Shown here in pieces: positions 1 to 7,454 of a DNA stretch of 64,000 nucleotides. Numbering within the stretch: position 1 is the first letter of the stretch; each line of letters opens with the position of its first letter. The DNA comes from Cellulomonas sp. RIT-PI-Y (GTDB lineage Bacteria > Actinomycetota > Actinomycetes > Actinomycetales > Cellulomonadaceae): NCBI RefSeq assembly GCF_025642745.1, contig NZ_JANZKP010000001.1, positions 124,001 to 188,000 on the forward strand, read 5' to 3'. The position numbers were made by a program, and so were the translations under genes. Below the pieces are notes generated by a model, which ran no database searches, was not told the DNA's origin, and worked only from the letters and a program-made list of their open reading frames with translations.

Positions 1-66
1 GGCCATCGGCCTGTTCCGGGACGAACGTCCCCGGCAGGCCGCGGCGGACCGGGGTTCCCTGAACCG

Positions 67-501
67 ATGCGCCAGACGCCCGTGTACTACTACTCCTCCG
101 CCAGCGGCCTGGTGCGGACCTTCGCCGAGCGCCTGGGCCGACCGGTGTTCAACCTGGCCGAGCGGGAGCACCGGCTCAGCGAGGCCGACGGCCCGTGGGT
201 GCTGCTCACGCCGTCGTACAAGACCGGGAACGAGAACAACGACACCATCCCGGAGGCGGTGCGCCGCTTCCTGCGCAACCCGGTGAACCGGCGCCGGATG
301 GTCGCCGTGATGGGCTCGGGCAACCGGAACTTCGGTCGGCACTACCAGATGGCCTGCCGGCAGATCGCGGCGAGGTCCGGCCGTCCGGTGCTGTTCGAGT
401 TCGAGATCGCCGGCACCCGGTGGGACGTCGAGGAGTGCCGGCGGCTGCTGGCCGACCTGGACGCCGCGCTCGCCACGGAGCACGGCGTCCAGGCGTCCTG
501 A
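67..501 (+). CDS. nrdI: Ribonucleotide reductase flavodoxin NrdI
   Basis: Flavodoxin-like protein of 144 residues that supplies oxidant to assemble the manganese-tyrosyl radical of class Ib ribonucleotide reductase. The FMN-phosphate loop is visible as SSASG near residue 10, and the family signature GSGNRNFG at about residues 83-90. The length is normal for NrdI. A stop codon in another frame lies 5 nt before the ATG, which would suit coupling to an upstream gene cut off by the window edge. The first 66 bases show no recognisable product. Unusually, the next gene downstream converges on it, so the usual nrdE does not follow. Confident family call. Confidence 0.93.
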   Translation: MRQTPVYYYSSASGLVRTFAERLGRPVFNLAEREHRLSEADGPWVLLTPSYKTGNENNDTIPEAVRRFLRNPVNRRRMVAVMGSGNRNFGRHYQMACRQIAARSGRPVLFEFEIAGTRWDVEECRRLLADLDAALATEHGVQAS

Positions 502-505
502 TCCG

Positions 506-1105
506 CTACTGGATGTTCACGTCGATCACGTTGTAGAACGCGTTCGCGGTGTTGTCGACCACCCAGACCGCGTAGATCACGTGGTATCCGGTGCGGTCGG
601 CGGGGATCGTGAAGGTGTGGGTCTGCCCCTGGACCGGCAGCGACCCGTCGTACGGGACGGTCTTGATCAGCTCCAGCGAGGAGCGGCTCAGCGGGGCGTT
701 CTGGTTCCAGCCCTGCTTGGTGATGTAGTACTCCCACTTGGTCGTGGCGTGCAGCGCGGTGTAGTTCCAGGCGACCGAGACCGTCCGGTTGGTGACCTGG
801 TTCTTCACCCAGCGGGTCGAGCTCTGCTGGTCCAGCTCCGAGAACCGGGTGTTGCCGCCGGACGCGAGCGTCCCGTCCGCCGGTCCCTGCGCCGGGAAGC
901 CCTTGGGACCCTCGATGCTCTGCGGCTCGTACTGCACCGCCCCCAGCCCGGTGTTGCCCGGCATGGCCGCCCGGGCGATCAGCTGCGAGTTGCTGCCGCC
1001 GATGTACCCGTGCGACTGCGCGGCCGGTGCCGCGAGCAGACCGAGCACCGCGGTGACCGCGAGGGCCCCTGAGATCCGGGACAGCTTCTGACGTCGATTC
1101 ATCAT
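506..1105 (-). CDS. Secreted AA10 lytic polysaccharide monooxygenase (chitin type)
   Basis: Copper-dependent oxidase that cleaves crystalline chitin outside the cell, 199 aa. A Sec signal peptide occupies about residues 1-31 and ends in AQS, leaving mature His32 as N-terminal copper ligand. The second histidine-brace residue is His119 in YTALHATT, and the axial aromatic is in NAFY near residue 190. The body (SVQYEPQS-like QYEPQS, ELDQQ, IPADR) closely recalls Serratia CBP21, hence chitin rather than cellulose. No carbohydrate-binding module is attached. It has no cysteine at all, unlike CBP21 with two disulfides. Two adjacent ATGs occur; an AGGGGGA stretch abuts the first and sits 3 nt from the second (1102), so the start could be either. 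Confidence 0.93.
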   Translation of the reverse strand: MMNRRQKLSRISGALAVTAVLGLLAAPAAQSHGYIGGSNSQLIARAAMPGNTGLGAVQYEPQSIEGPKGFPAQGPADGTLASGGNTRFSELDQQSSTRWVKNQVTNRTVSVAWNYTALHATTKWEYYITKQGWNQNAPLSRSSLELIKTVPYDGSLPVQGQTHTFTIPADRTGYHVIYAVWVVDNTANAFYNVIDVNIQ

Positions 1106-1180
1106 TCCCCCTGAATGGTGACGGGCGGGCGACCTCCGGCCCCGGCCCCTGTGCGATCCGCCCCGTTGCGGGCCGCGCGG

Positions 1181-1196
1181 AGTGACCGTAGTCACA
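1181..1196. promoter_or_regulatory. Crp/GlxR-like palindrome between AA10 and ligD-pol
   Basis: AGTGACCGTAGTCACA matches the Crp/GlxR consensus TGTGA-N6-TCACA at 9 of 10 defined positions. Its centre reads TACGGT on the minus strand, a possible -10 box about 80 bases upstream of the AA10 start. Binding could therefore tie AA10 expression to cAMP signalling. Assignment rests on motif match alone. Confidence 0.4.
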
Positions 1197-1273
1197 TTCC
1201 ACCGCGGCCTGGCGAGGGGTCGCCCGCCCTCGTCGCGCCTGGCACACATCGGGCGGCGACGGCCGCGCGGTCC

Positions 1274-1279
1274 TACCGT
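1274..1279 (+). promoter_or_regulatory. Leaderless -10 box (TACCGT) of ligD-pol
   Basis: TACCGT ends 6 nt before the ATG at 1286 and no Shine-Dalgarno sequence is present, so transcription should begin at the start codon. Confidence 0.55.
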
Positions 1280-1285
1280 GGCGCC

Positions 1286-2353
1286 ATGACGCCCACCGCC
1301 TCCCCCGCGACGGAGCTCGAGGTCCGCGGCCGCACCGTCCGGGTGAGCAATCCGCAGAAGGTGGTCTTCGCCGAACGCGGCTTCACCAAGCTGGACGTGG
1401 TCGAGTACCTGCTCGCGGTCGGCGACGGGATCCTGGGCGCGCTGCTGCACCGCCCGACCACCCTCGAGCGCTGGCCCAAGGGGGTCTTCCCCGGCGCCAT
1501 GCTCTCCACCCGCGCGGACAACCGCGGCGACGCGTTCTTCCAGAAGCGCGTGCCCCCGGGCGCACCGGACTATGTGCAGACCGCCCGGATCGCCTTCCCC
1601 TCCGGTCGCACCGCCGACGAGGTCAGCCCCACCGAGCTGGCAGTGGTGATCTGGGCCGCCAATCTGGGCACCCTGACCTTCCACCCCTGGCCGGTCACCG
1701 CCGACGACGTCGAGGCCCCGGACCAGCTGCGGATCGACCTGGACCCCCAGCCCGGCACCGACTTCTCCGACGCCGCCCGGGTCGCCCCGCACGTGCGGGA
1801 GATCCTGGCCGAGCACGGCCTGACCGGGTATCCCAAGACCTCCGGCGGCCGAGGCATCCACGTGTTCGCGCCGATCGCACCGCGGTGGACCTTCACCCAG
1901 TGCCGCCGGGCCGCGATCGCCGTCGGCCGTGAACTGGAACGCCGGCTGCCCGGGCAGGTCACCACCAAGTGGTGGAAGGAGGAACGCGGCCCGAGCATCT
2001 TCGTCGACTACAACCAGATGGCACGGGACCGCACCATCGCCTCCGCCTACTCGATCCGGCCCCACCCGCGCGCCACCGTCTCCACCCCGCTGCGCTGGGA
2101 CGAGGTCGCGGACGTGCGGCCCGACGACTTCGACCTGCGGACCGTCCCCGCCCGGTTCGCGGAGGTCGGCGACCTGTTCGCGCCGCTCGCCGCCGACGCT
2201 CCGGAGCGGGGATCGCTGGACGGCCTGCTCGCGCTGGCCGACCAGGACGAACGCGATCACGGGCTGGGCGACCTGCCGTACCCGCCGGAGTACCCCAAGA
2301 TGCCGGGCGAGCCGAAGCGGGTGCAGCCGAGCAAGGACCGGGACCGGACGTAG
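1286..2353 (+). CDS. LigD-type polymerase domain protein (NHEJ primase-polymerase)
   Basis: Stand-alone archaeo-eukaryotic primase superfamily polymerase, 355 aa, as found N-terminal in LigD. In this family the enzyme adds nucleotides at double-strand break ends during Ku-dependent non-homologous end joining. The catalytic Asp pair is seen in RIDLDP (Asp151, Asp153). HPWP at about 133, the KTSGGRGIH motif and DYNQMARDRTIASAYS are also typical. Neither the ligase nor the phosphoesterase domain is fused, and no Ku or ligase gene occurs in the window. The ATG at 1286 was preferred over more upstream codons because homology begins shortly after it and a -10 box is placed for a leaderless start. 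Confidence 0.9.
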   Translation: MTPTASPATELEVRGRTVRVSNPQKVVFAERGFTKLDVVEYLLAVGDGILGALLHRPTTLERWPKGVFPGAMLSTRADNRGDAFFQKRVPPGAPDYVQTARIAFPSGRTADEVSPTELAVVIWAANLGTLTFHPWPVTADDVEAPDQLRIDLDPQPGTDFSDAARVAPHVREILAEHGLTGYPKTSGGRGIHVFAPIAPRWTFTQCRRAAIAVGRELERRLPGQVTTKWWKEERGPSIFVDYNQMARDRTIASAYSIRPHPRATVSTPLRWDEVADVRPDDFDLRTVPARFAEVGDLFAPLAADAPERGSLDGLLALADQDERDHGLGDLPYPPEYPKMPGEPKRVQPSKDRDRT

Positions 2354-2534
2354 CCCGGCCCGGGGGTCCGGCGACGGCCGCCATCGCCGCCGAGGAGCTC
2401 GCCCGCCAGGTGCGGGTCCATGTCGCGCTCGGCACCGCCGCCGCGCTCGGCTGGACCGAGGAGTCGCTGACCGCCGACCTGCAAGCTCGGCTGGTGCTGG
2501 GACCGGAACCCGCACACCTGGCTGGGCGCCGCCT
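2354..2534. other. Intergenic stretch after ligD-pol, left flank of cassette
   Basis: No convincing gene. One forward frame reads like protein (AAEELARQVRVHVALG around 2388-2440, continuing to about 2520) but has no suitable start codon or ribosome site and runs into the direct repeat. It may be a coding remnant or chance in high-GC DNA. Confidence 0.3.
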
Positions 2535-2578
2535 CCGCGGGGCTCAGGACCCGGTCGCGACCGGCCGCTCCGGGTCGC
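2535..2578 (+). repeat. Left direct repeat (attL-like)
   Basis: Begins CCGCGGGGCTCAGGACCC and matches 4004-4047 at 43 of 44 positions. It duplicates the end of the sulfurtransferase gene, including its stop codon. Confidence 0.85.
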
Positions 2579-2675
2579 AGCGCGTGTCACCGCCGGCTGG
2601 AGCCGCGTGAAACGCCTGACCCGCCACACGCCCTTGCAGCTGAAGATGAGGATTCTGATATCCGAGGGGTGAGTC

Positions 2676-2704
2676 TTGTGTCGTTCACAGGCTGCACGTA
2701 GTGT
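2676..2704 (+). promoter_or_regulatory. Candidate promoter of the cassette genes
   Basis: TTGTGT at 2676-2681, a 17-nt spacer, then TAGTGT at 2699-2704. This would give a leader of roughly 70 nt before the ATG at 2781, including the hairpin at 2742-2763. Unlike most genes here, this one is not leaderless. Confidence 0.4.
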
Positions 2705-2741
2705 CAGCCGTGAGCCCTCAGCCGCGCCATCGGGTGATGAC

Positions 2742-2763
2742 CGTTCCACGCTCGCGTGGAACG
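2742..2763 (+). promoter_or_regulatory. Hairpin in the leader of the cassette gene
   Basis: Perfect 9-bp inverted repeat CGTTCCACG / CGTGGAACG with a 4-nt loop, ending 17 nt before the ATG and just upstream of the GAAGGG ribosome site. It could be an operator or an mRNA structure affecting initiation. Confidence 0.45.
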
Positions 2764-2780
2764 CGCGTGAAGGGCACGAC

Positions 2781-3533
2781 ATGTTCGCTAGAAGACTCTT
2801 CGCCTGCCGCTCGGTCGCCACCGTCGTCCTGGCCACCGCCTTGACTCTCGGCGGCGGAGTGACCATGACGAGCGCCTCCTCGACCCAGGTCGACCTTCAC
2901 GATTCCGGTTCGACAGCGGACGCGCCTGATGATGCAGATTCACCCACGACCGACTCGTCAGCTGCGGGCATCGGTACCGATCTCCCGGATCAGGATCCTG
3001 GTATGCGCGACCTGGAGCGCACATCTCACGACCTGCGGCAGGGGACCGATCCCGCGGAGCCAGCTCCCTCGGCGCCCTCGGACCCGCCAACAGCCGAGCC
3101 CCAGGTCACCCCTCGCATCTCACCTCGAGCTGCGACCTGGACCGTGTACTCCGTGACGGACAAGAAGACCACCTCCGGCTACACCGACTACAGCCAACGA
3201 CTCGGGAACTGCAAAGCGATCCGATCAGGGACGACCTGCACGATCAGCGTCAGCAAGGCCGCCACTCGCACCGTGGGACTGGCACTGGGCGCCAGCCGTT
3301 CGACGATCACCGCCGGCCTGAACATCTCCAACGCGTCCACGGTGTCGATGTCCGTGTCATGTTCGTCCCCTCGACTTCGGGCGGGCCAGACGTACCGGGC
3401 GTGGCCGATGGGAAACCGGTATTCGTACAGGGTGTGGAAGACCTACTCCAACACCGCGGGTGTTGTCACCGTGACGAAGTCGACCACTCAGTACGCGTTC
3501 AGCCCCGCCCAGAACTCCATCACGTGCGGGTGA
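2781..3533 (+). CDS. Secreted beta-rich protein of unknown function (cassette gene 1)
   Basis: 250 aa, family not recognised. A Sec signal peptide covers about residues 1-31 (FARRLF, then a hydrophobic run, MTSASS). A Ser/Thr/Asp/Pro-rich low-complexity linker covers about 32-115. A compact C-terminal domain of about 135 residues follows with four cysteines (in GNCKA, TTCTI, VSCSS and the final ITCG), probably two disulfides. Its middle alternates polar and apolar residues (TISVSKAATRTVGLALG, STITAGLNISNASTVSMSV), a pattern suggesting long beta-hairpins. The linker-plus-domain build resembles secreted effectors or bacteriocins, but this is inference. GAAGGG precedes the ATG. The stop overlaps the start of the lipoprotein gene by 4 nt. 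Base composition is lower in GC than the surroundings. Confidence 0.72.
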   Translation: MFARRLFACRSVATVVLATALTLGGGVTMTSASSTQVDLHDSGSTADAPDDADSPTTDSSAAGIGTDLPDQDPGMRDLERTSHDLRQGTDPAEPAPSAPSDPPTAEPQVTPRISPRAATWTVYSVTDKKTTSGYTDYSQRLGNCKAIRSGTTCTISVSKAATRTVGLALGASRSTITAGLNISNASTVSMSVSCSSPRLRAGQTYRAWPMGNRYSYRVWKTYSNTAGVVTVTKSTTQYAFSPAQNSITCG

Positions 3534-3937
3534 ACTTCTCTCCCCCGCTGGGCGCAGCTCTGCTCGCAACAGCCATCGCCGGTCCGCTCACAGCGTGCGC
3601 CGCACGCACCGTCGGAGAGCCCCTGTCCTTCTATCGTGGCAAAACATTGGACAACGTGGCGGCGGTGGTCGACGAAGGATTCTTGTACGCCGTGCAGGAC
3701 GATTCGGTGCTCGTGGGGGCTGAGCCCACATTTGACGAGGCACAATGGGGAGCTTCGGCATGGACCGTCCTCGCCGTGTGCGCGGATGCCGAGACGCTCG
3801 AGGAATCGAGTCGTGCCGAATTGATCGTCGTTCCGACAGCAGGTCTCAATCCAGCGGAGCGTCGGGCCATCGAGTCCGGCACCTTCCATGACCAGCAACC
3901 GTCCTGCGACATGCACTCCTCGGCTGAACCGTCATGA
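3530..3937 (+). CDS. Small lipoprotein, unknown function (cassette gene 2)
   Basis: 135 aa, family not recognised. It starts at GTG inside a GTGA overlap with the stop of the upstream secreted-protein gene, so the two are translationally coupled. A short signal peptide ends in the lipobox LTAC at about residues 23-26, predicting a membrane-anchored lipoprotein on the outer face. The mature part is acidic with two further cysteines (LAVCAD and PSCDM) that may pair. A surface lipoprotein coupled to a secreted partner recalls toxin-immunity or ligand-receptor pairs; nothing in the sequence proves either. AT-richer codons than its neighbours support acquisition together with the upstream gene. 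Confidence 0.68.
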   Translation: MNFSPPLGAALLATAIAGPLTACAARTVGEPLSFYRGKTLDNVAAVVDEGFLYAVQDDSVLVGAEPTFDEAQWGASAWTVLAVCADAETLEESSRAELIVVPTAGLNPAERRAIESGTFHDQQPSCDMHSSAEPS

Positions 3938-4003
3938 CACGAGCGTGGTGCTGCGGACGAGTGCCCGTGACGATCGCGGCCACCAGGGTTCATGGCCCGG
4001 GGC

Positions 4004-4047
4004 CCGCGGGGCTCAGGACCCGGTGGCGACCGGCCGCTCCGGGTCGC
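4004..4047 (+). repeat. Right direct repeat (attR-like) at the sulfurtransferase 3' end
   Basis: The same 44 bases as 2535-2578 with one mismatch. It contains the sulfurtransferase stop codon (4013-4015) and its last codons, so the gene is left intact by the presumed insertion. Confidence 0.85.
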
Positions 4048-4846
4048 TCGACCACTGCGACCAGCTGCCCGGGTAGAGCACCGGCGTGTACCCGGCCATC
4101 GTGAGCGCGGCGGCCTGGTGCGCGGCGGTGACGCCCGACCCGCAGTAGACGGCGACTCGTCCGTCCGCGGGCGCTCCGAGCGCGGCGAATCGCCGGGTGA
4201 GGTCGTCCGCGGGCAGGAAGGCCCCGGTGCCGTCGACGTTCTCCGCCGTGGGGGCGCTGACCGCGCCGGGGATGTGGCCCGCGCGCGGGTCGACCGGCTC
4301 GACCTCGCCCCGGAAGCGCTCGGCGGCGCGGGCGTCCAGCAGCAGGCCGTCGGCGGGCCAGGCGGCGACCCCGTCCGCGTCCAGGGTGGGCAGCTGCCCA
4401 CCGGTCAGCTCGACGTCACCGAGCGGTGGGTGCACCTCGGTCTGATCCAGGTCACCCCCCGCGGCGGTCCAGGCGGCGAGCCCGCCGTCGAGGATCCGCA
4501 CCTCGGCGACCCCGGCCCAGCGCAGCAGCCACCAGGCGCGGGCCACCGACATCGACCCGGAGTCGTCGTAGACCACGACCCGCTCGTCCTGGCGCAGGCC
4601 CCAGGTGCGGGCAGCGCGCTGCAACGCGTCCGGATCGGGCAGCGGGTGCCGACCGCCGGCGGGGGTGGGCGGCGCGGCCAGCTCGGTGTCCAGGTCGACG
4701 TAGACCGCCCCGGGCAGGTGACCGGCACGGTAGCCGTCGACCCCGGGCGGGCCGCCCAGCTGCCAGCGGACGTCCAGCAGTCGGGGCGGACGGTCGGCGG
4801 CCAGCTCGTCGGCCAGCGCGGTGGCGGAGACGATCACCTCAGGCAT
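4013..4846 (-). CDS. sseA: Thiosulfate / 3-mercaptopyruvate sulfurtransferase
   Basis: Two tandem rhodanese domains, 277 aa. It transfers sulfane sulfur from thiosulfate or 3-mercaptopyruvate to a thiophilic acceptor in the cytoplasm. The N-terminal domain (about 1-135) carries the family motif AGHLPGAVYVDLD but no catalytic Cys. The C-terminal domain (about 155-277) holds AGHIPGAVSAPT and the active-site loop YCGSGVTA with Cys235. The CGSGVT loop is more usual for mercaptopyruvate-type enzymes. Its 3' end is the probable integration target of the neighbouring cassette. The start is preceded by a leaderless-type -10 box. Confidence 0.9.
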   Translation of the reverse strand: MPEVIVSATALADELAADRPPRLLDVRWQLGGPPGVDGYRAGHLPGAVYVDLDTELAAPPTPAGGRHPLPDPDALQRAARTWGLRQDERVVVYDDSGSMSVARAWWLLRWAGVAEVRILDGGLAAWTAAGGDLDQTEVHPPLGDVELTGGQLPTLDADGVAAWPADGLLLDARAAERFRGEVEPVDPRAGHIPGAVSAPTAENVDGTGAFLPADDLTRRFAALGAPADGRVAVYCGSGVTAAHQAAALTMAGYTPVLYPGSWSQWSSDPERPVATGS

Positions 4847-4852
4847 GACGGC

Positions 4853-4858
4853 ACGGTA
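4853..4858 (-). promoter_or_regulatory. Leaderless -10 box (TACCGT) of sseA
   Basis: TACCGT on the minus strand with 6 nt before the ATG at 4846, and no ribosome site. Confidence 0.55.
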
Positions 4859-4895
4859 GCCCGGTCCTGGGCGGCCGTCATCGGCTGCACCGCGC

Positions 4896-5192
4896 TCAGC
4901 CCGGCAGCACTGGGATCCAGCGCGTGCCCTCCCGGCGGGTGACCACCGACCGCGGCACGGCTGCCAAGCCCGTGACCTCGCCGACCACCCGTCCGGCGAC
5001 CTGGAAGGCTCCGGCGTCGTCGTCGGCCAGGTAGCGCACGGTGATCCGGGGCTCCCCGGCCACCACCGCGAGGTCGCGCGCCTCGACCCGGGTCAGCTCC
5101 GCGGCGGCGTCCGCGGCGGCGGGCAGCACGTGCTCCGGGCGGACTCCGGGGAGCAGACGGCCGACGACCAGGATGACGCGGTAGGAGGGCAT
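4896..5192 (-). CDS. Small hypothetical protein
   Basis: 98 aa, not recognised. It begins MPSYRVILVVGRL and looks like a small alpha/beta protein with no signal peptide or membrane segment. The ATG at 5192 was chosen over an upstream one because the extension is cysteine-rich and atypical, and because CAGGCT, a weak -10 box, ends 6 nt before it. It runs divergently from jetA with only 50 bp between the starts, so the two may share a control region. Coding is supported by strong third-position GC bias. Confidence 0.6.
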   Translation of the reverse strand: MPSYRVILVVGRLLPGVRPEHVLPAAADAAAELTRVEARDLAVVAGEPRITVRYLADDDAGAFQVAGRVVGEVTGLAAVPRSVVTRREGTRWIPVLPG

Positions 5193-5228
5193 CCGGACAG
5201 CCTGGCATGAGCACCCGCCCGCGATCAC

Positions 5229-5234
5229 TAGGCT
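5229..5234 (+). promoter_or_regulatory. Leaderless -10 box (TAGGCT) of jetABC
   Basis: TAGGCT lies 8 nt before the ATG at 5243. It supports that start over the in-frame ATG at 5207, which would precede the promoter. Confidence 0.5.
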
Positions 5235-5242
5235 GGCCCGCG

Positions 5243-6727
5243 ATGATCACTCGTGCCGAAGGTGCCTACCTGGGCGCCGTCCGGGCGTTCCAGAACCCGA
5301 TGCTCGATCTGCTGCACAAGCGGCATGCCCCGCTCATCGTCTCGTTGCTGTCGCTGGTGTTCACCGCGGAGCGGCCGACGGTGCCGGTGGATGACGCGCA
5401 CACCGAGATCGCGGACGCCCTGGACCAGCTGCGTGCCTCCGGGTACGGCGACGACCTGCCCAGCGGCAACGCCCGCGACCTGTGCCGGCAGTGGGCCGAC
5501 GCGGGCTGGCTGGTGCGCCAGGTGCTGGAGGACGACGTCGAGGTCTACCAGGTGTCCGCGCACGCGGTGGGAGCACTGGAGGTCGCCGGCCGCGCCGGGG
5601 GCACCCGCGCCCGGGTGTCGCAGTCCCGGGTGCGCACCCTGCTGGACGCGGTCGACCGGCTGGCACAGCACGCGGACCCGGACGTGCTGGTCGCGATGGC
5701 CCGGCTGGACGCGGAGATCGCGGAGAAGAAAGCGGAGCTGGACCGGATCCAGCGCACCGGCACCGTCGAGCAGGTCGGCGAGGAGACCCTGCTCGAGGAG
5801 GCGGAGAACCTGCTCCACCTGGTCCGCGAGCTGCCCGGTGACTTCGCGCGGGTGGCCGAGTCGATCAAGGCCATGCAGCGCGACGTGGTCACCGCCCTGC
5901 GCCAGGACGAGCGGCCCACCGGCGACGTGCTGCGCGAGTACCTGGAACGCGGCGAGCACGTGATGGAGTCGACCGTCGAGGGGCGGGCGTTCGCCGGCGC
6001 GTTGCGGCTGATCGGCGACCCGCGGCGGCTGGACGAGCTGTCGGCCCAGCTGGACGTGGTGCTGCGGCACCGGTTCACCCGTCTGCTGCCCGCCCAGCAG
6101 CGCACCGAGTTGAGCGAGATCGGCCGCCGGATCGAACAGGGCCTGGAGCAGGTGTTCGCCACCCAGCGCGAGGCCTCGTCGGTGATCACCACCCAGGTCC
6201 GCCACCACGACCCACTGCGCGACCGGCAGGTCGACGACCTGCTGCGGGACGTGATGACCGGGATGCAGGCCTGGATGCCGGACTCCCGTCGCGGCCAGGC
6301 GGTCGACCCGCTGCGCCGCCTGCCGGTGGCCGAGGTGGACCACCTGCGCCAGACCCCCGGCGACCTGCGCCCGCCGCAGCCGCCGGACGCGCTCACGGAG
6401 TGGGACGACGACGCGGCCGAGGAGGTCTCGCACGCCGAGGCCCGGGCCTGGGGCGGTCCGCACTACGCCGAACTGGGCGCGTACCTGACCGACTGGCTGG
6501 GCACGCACCGGGACCTGGAAGGCACCGCGCTCGCGGACGCCTTCTCCGCCGCTCCGCCGCACCTGCGCCGACCGGTGGACCTGCTGGGTCTGCTGGAGAT
6601 CGCCGAGCAGTTCCGCAGCACCGAGACCGACACCATCGCCTACGTCGAGGCCGTGCGCCCCGATGGCACCCCGCGCCGCTTCGCCTTCGAGGGCGTGACC
6701 GTGCGGCTGGAGGACGAGCATGACTGA
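5243..6727 (+). CDS. jetA: JetA / MksF-like kleisin (DUF3375)
   Basis: 494 aa kleisin-type subunit of a bacterial SMC-like complex of the Wadjet (JetABCD) / MksBEFG family, which in characterised systems extrudes loops on small circular plasmids before cleavage. N-terminal winged-helix-like region (about 1-110), central helical and coiled-coil section rich in Glu and Arg (about 150-330), and a C-terminal part ending [13 protein letters not shown]. Length and order agree with DUF3375 proteins, which stand first in type I Wadjet operons. The stop overlaps the jetB start by 8 nt. Assignment rests on size, sequence character and the diagnostic gene order. Confidence 0.85.
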   Translation: MITRAEGAYLGAVRAFQNPMLDLLHKRHAPLIVSLLSLVFTAERPTVPVDDAHTEIADALDQLRASGYGDDLPSGNARDLCRQWADAGWLVRQVLEDDVEVYQVSAHAVGALEVAGRAGGTRARVSQSRVRTLLDAVDRLAQHADPDVLVAMARLDAEIAEKKAELDRIQRTGTVEQVGEETLLEEAENLLHLVRELPGDFARVAESIKAMQRDVVTALRQDERPTGDVLREYLERGEHVMESTVEGRAFAGALRLIGDPRRLDELSAQLDVVLRHRFTRLLPAQQRTELSEIGRRIEQGLEQVFATQREASSVITTQVRHHDPLRDRQVDDLLRDVMTGMQAWMPDSRRGQAVDPLRRLPVAEVDHLRQTPGDLRPPQPPDALTEWDDDAAEEVSHAEARAWGGPHYAELGAYLTDWLGTHRDLEGTALADAFSAAPPHLRRPVDLLGLLEIAEQFRSTETDTIAYVEAVRPDGTPRRFAFEGVTVRLEDEHD

Positions 6728-7454
6728 CACCGACGCCTTCATCGACACCGTCTCCATGGAGGAGGACCCGGGCGAGCTGTTCGCCGGCGACTCCGGCACC
6801 CTGGACGCCGACGTGCGCCGGGTGCTGGTCCGCCTGCTGCAGCGCCGGTTCCTGCTCGCGGAGAAGAACGCCGCGCAGTGGAAGACCCTGCTGGCCAACC
6901 AGCAGGTGATCGAGTCCCGGCTGCACGACTTGTTCGTGCACCTGGTGGTCGACCACGACCGCGGCATCGCCTACAAGCGCCAGGTCCGCTCCGACGAGCT
7001 GGACGTCCCGGTGCTGCTCCGCGACGAGGCGTACACCCGCGCCGAGACCCTGGTCCTGGTGCACCTGCGCACCGTGTTCCAGCGTGAGCGCGGCGCCGGG
7101 GAGACCTCGGTCCGGGTCGACGTGGAGGAGATCGAGCAGACCGCGCTGACCTACTTCGACCCGACGCTCACCAACCTGGCGACCCGGCAGCGGGAGATCC
7201 GCGCCGCGGTGGCCCGGCTGGCGAAGGACGGTCTGATCGAGGAGGTGTCCGAAGGGCGCTACCGGATCACCCCGCTGGTCGAGGTGGTGCTGAGCAACGA
7301 GCGCCTGGTCGAGCTGCGCGAGTGGCTGCGCACCCCCGGAGCGGAGGTGGTCGTCGAGGAGGACGCGCCGGAGCCCGACCCCGAGCCCGCACCGGTGGCG
7401 CAGACCCCGGAACTCCCGCAGGAGAACGACTTGTTCGAGGAGACGGACCGATGA
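6720..7454 (+). CDS. jetB: JetB / MksE-like subunit (DUF4194)
   Basis: 244 aa protein matching DUF4194, the small winged-helix accessory (KITE-like) subunit that bridges kleisin and SMC in Mks/Wadjet condensins. It begins inside the end of jetA (8-nt overlap) and its stop overlaps the jetC start as ATGA, giving a tightly coupled operon. The core runs from about residue 28 ([19 protein letters not shown]) to about 205. The C-terminal tail (about 210-244) is acidic and Pro-rich and probably disordered. It has no enzymatic motif, as expected. Confidence 0.85.
   Translation: MTDTDAFIDTVSMEEDPGELFAGDSGTLDADVRRVLVRLLQRRFLLAEKNAAQWKTLLANQQVIESRLHDLFVHLVVDHDRGIAYKRQVRSDELDVPVLLRDEAYTRAETLVLVHLRTVFQRERGAGETSVRVDVEEIEQTALTYFDPTLTNLATRQREIRAAVARLAKDGLIEEVSEGRYRITPLVEVVLSNERLVELREWLRTPGAEVVVEEDAPEPDPEPAPVAQTPELPQENDLFEETDR

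Larger units (their letters stand above)
2535..4047. mobile_element. Putative small integrated cassette bounded by 44-bp direct repeats
   Basis: Positions 2535-2578 and 4004-4047 are the same 44 bases with one mismatch (2556 versus 4025), in direct orientation. The right copy is the stop codon and last codons of the sulfurtransferase gene; the left copy is detached from any gene. Between them lie two coupled genes of visibly lower GC (36 of 60 bases G/C at 3601-3660, versus 46 of 60 at 8101-8160 in a neighbour). This is the footprint of site-specific integration into a gene 3' end that restores the gene. No integrase or transposase is encoded, so it would be mobilised only in trans, like a cis-mobilizable element. 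Confidence 0.55.

Noticed and set aside
1-66. C-terminal end of an upstream gene before nrdI
   Set aside because: A stop in one frame 5 nt before the ATG fits coupling, but 20 codons are too few to recognise NrdH or anything else.
2388-2610. Possible short forward gene after ligD-pol
   Set aside because: Protein-like composition but no start codon with ribosome site or -10 box, and it runs through the direct repeat. Listed only as an uncertain spacer.
4896-5192. The 98-aa divergent ORF as a replacement for JetD
   Set aside because: Too small and without any nuclease or toprim motif. Position alone is not evidence.
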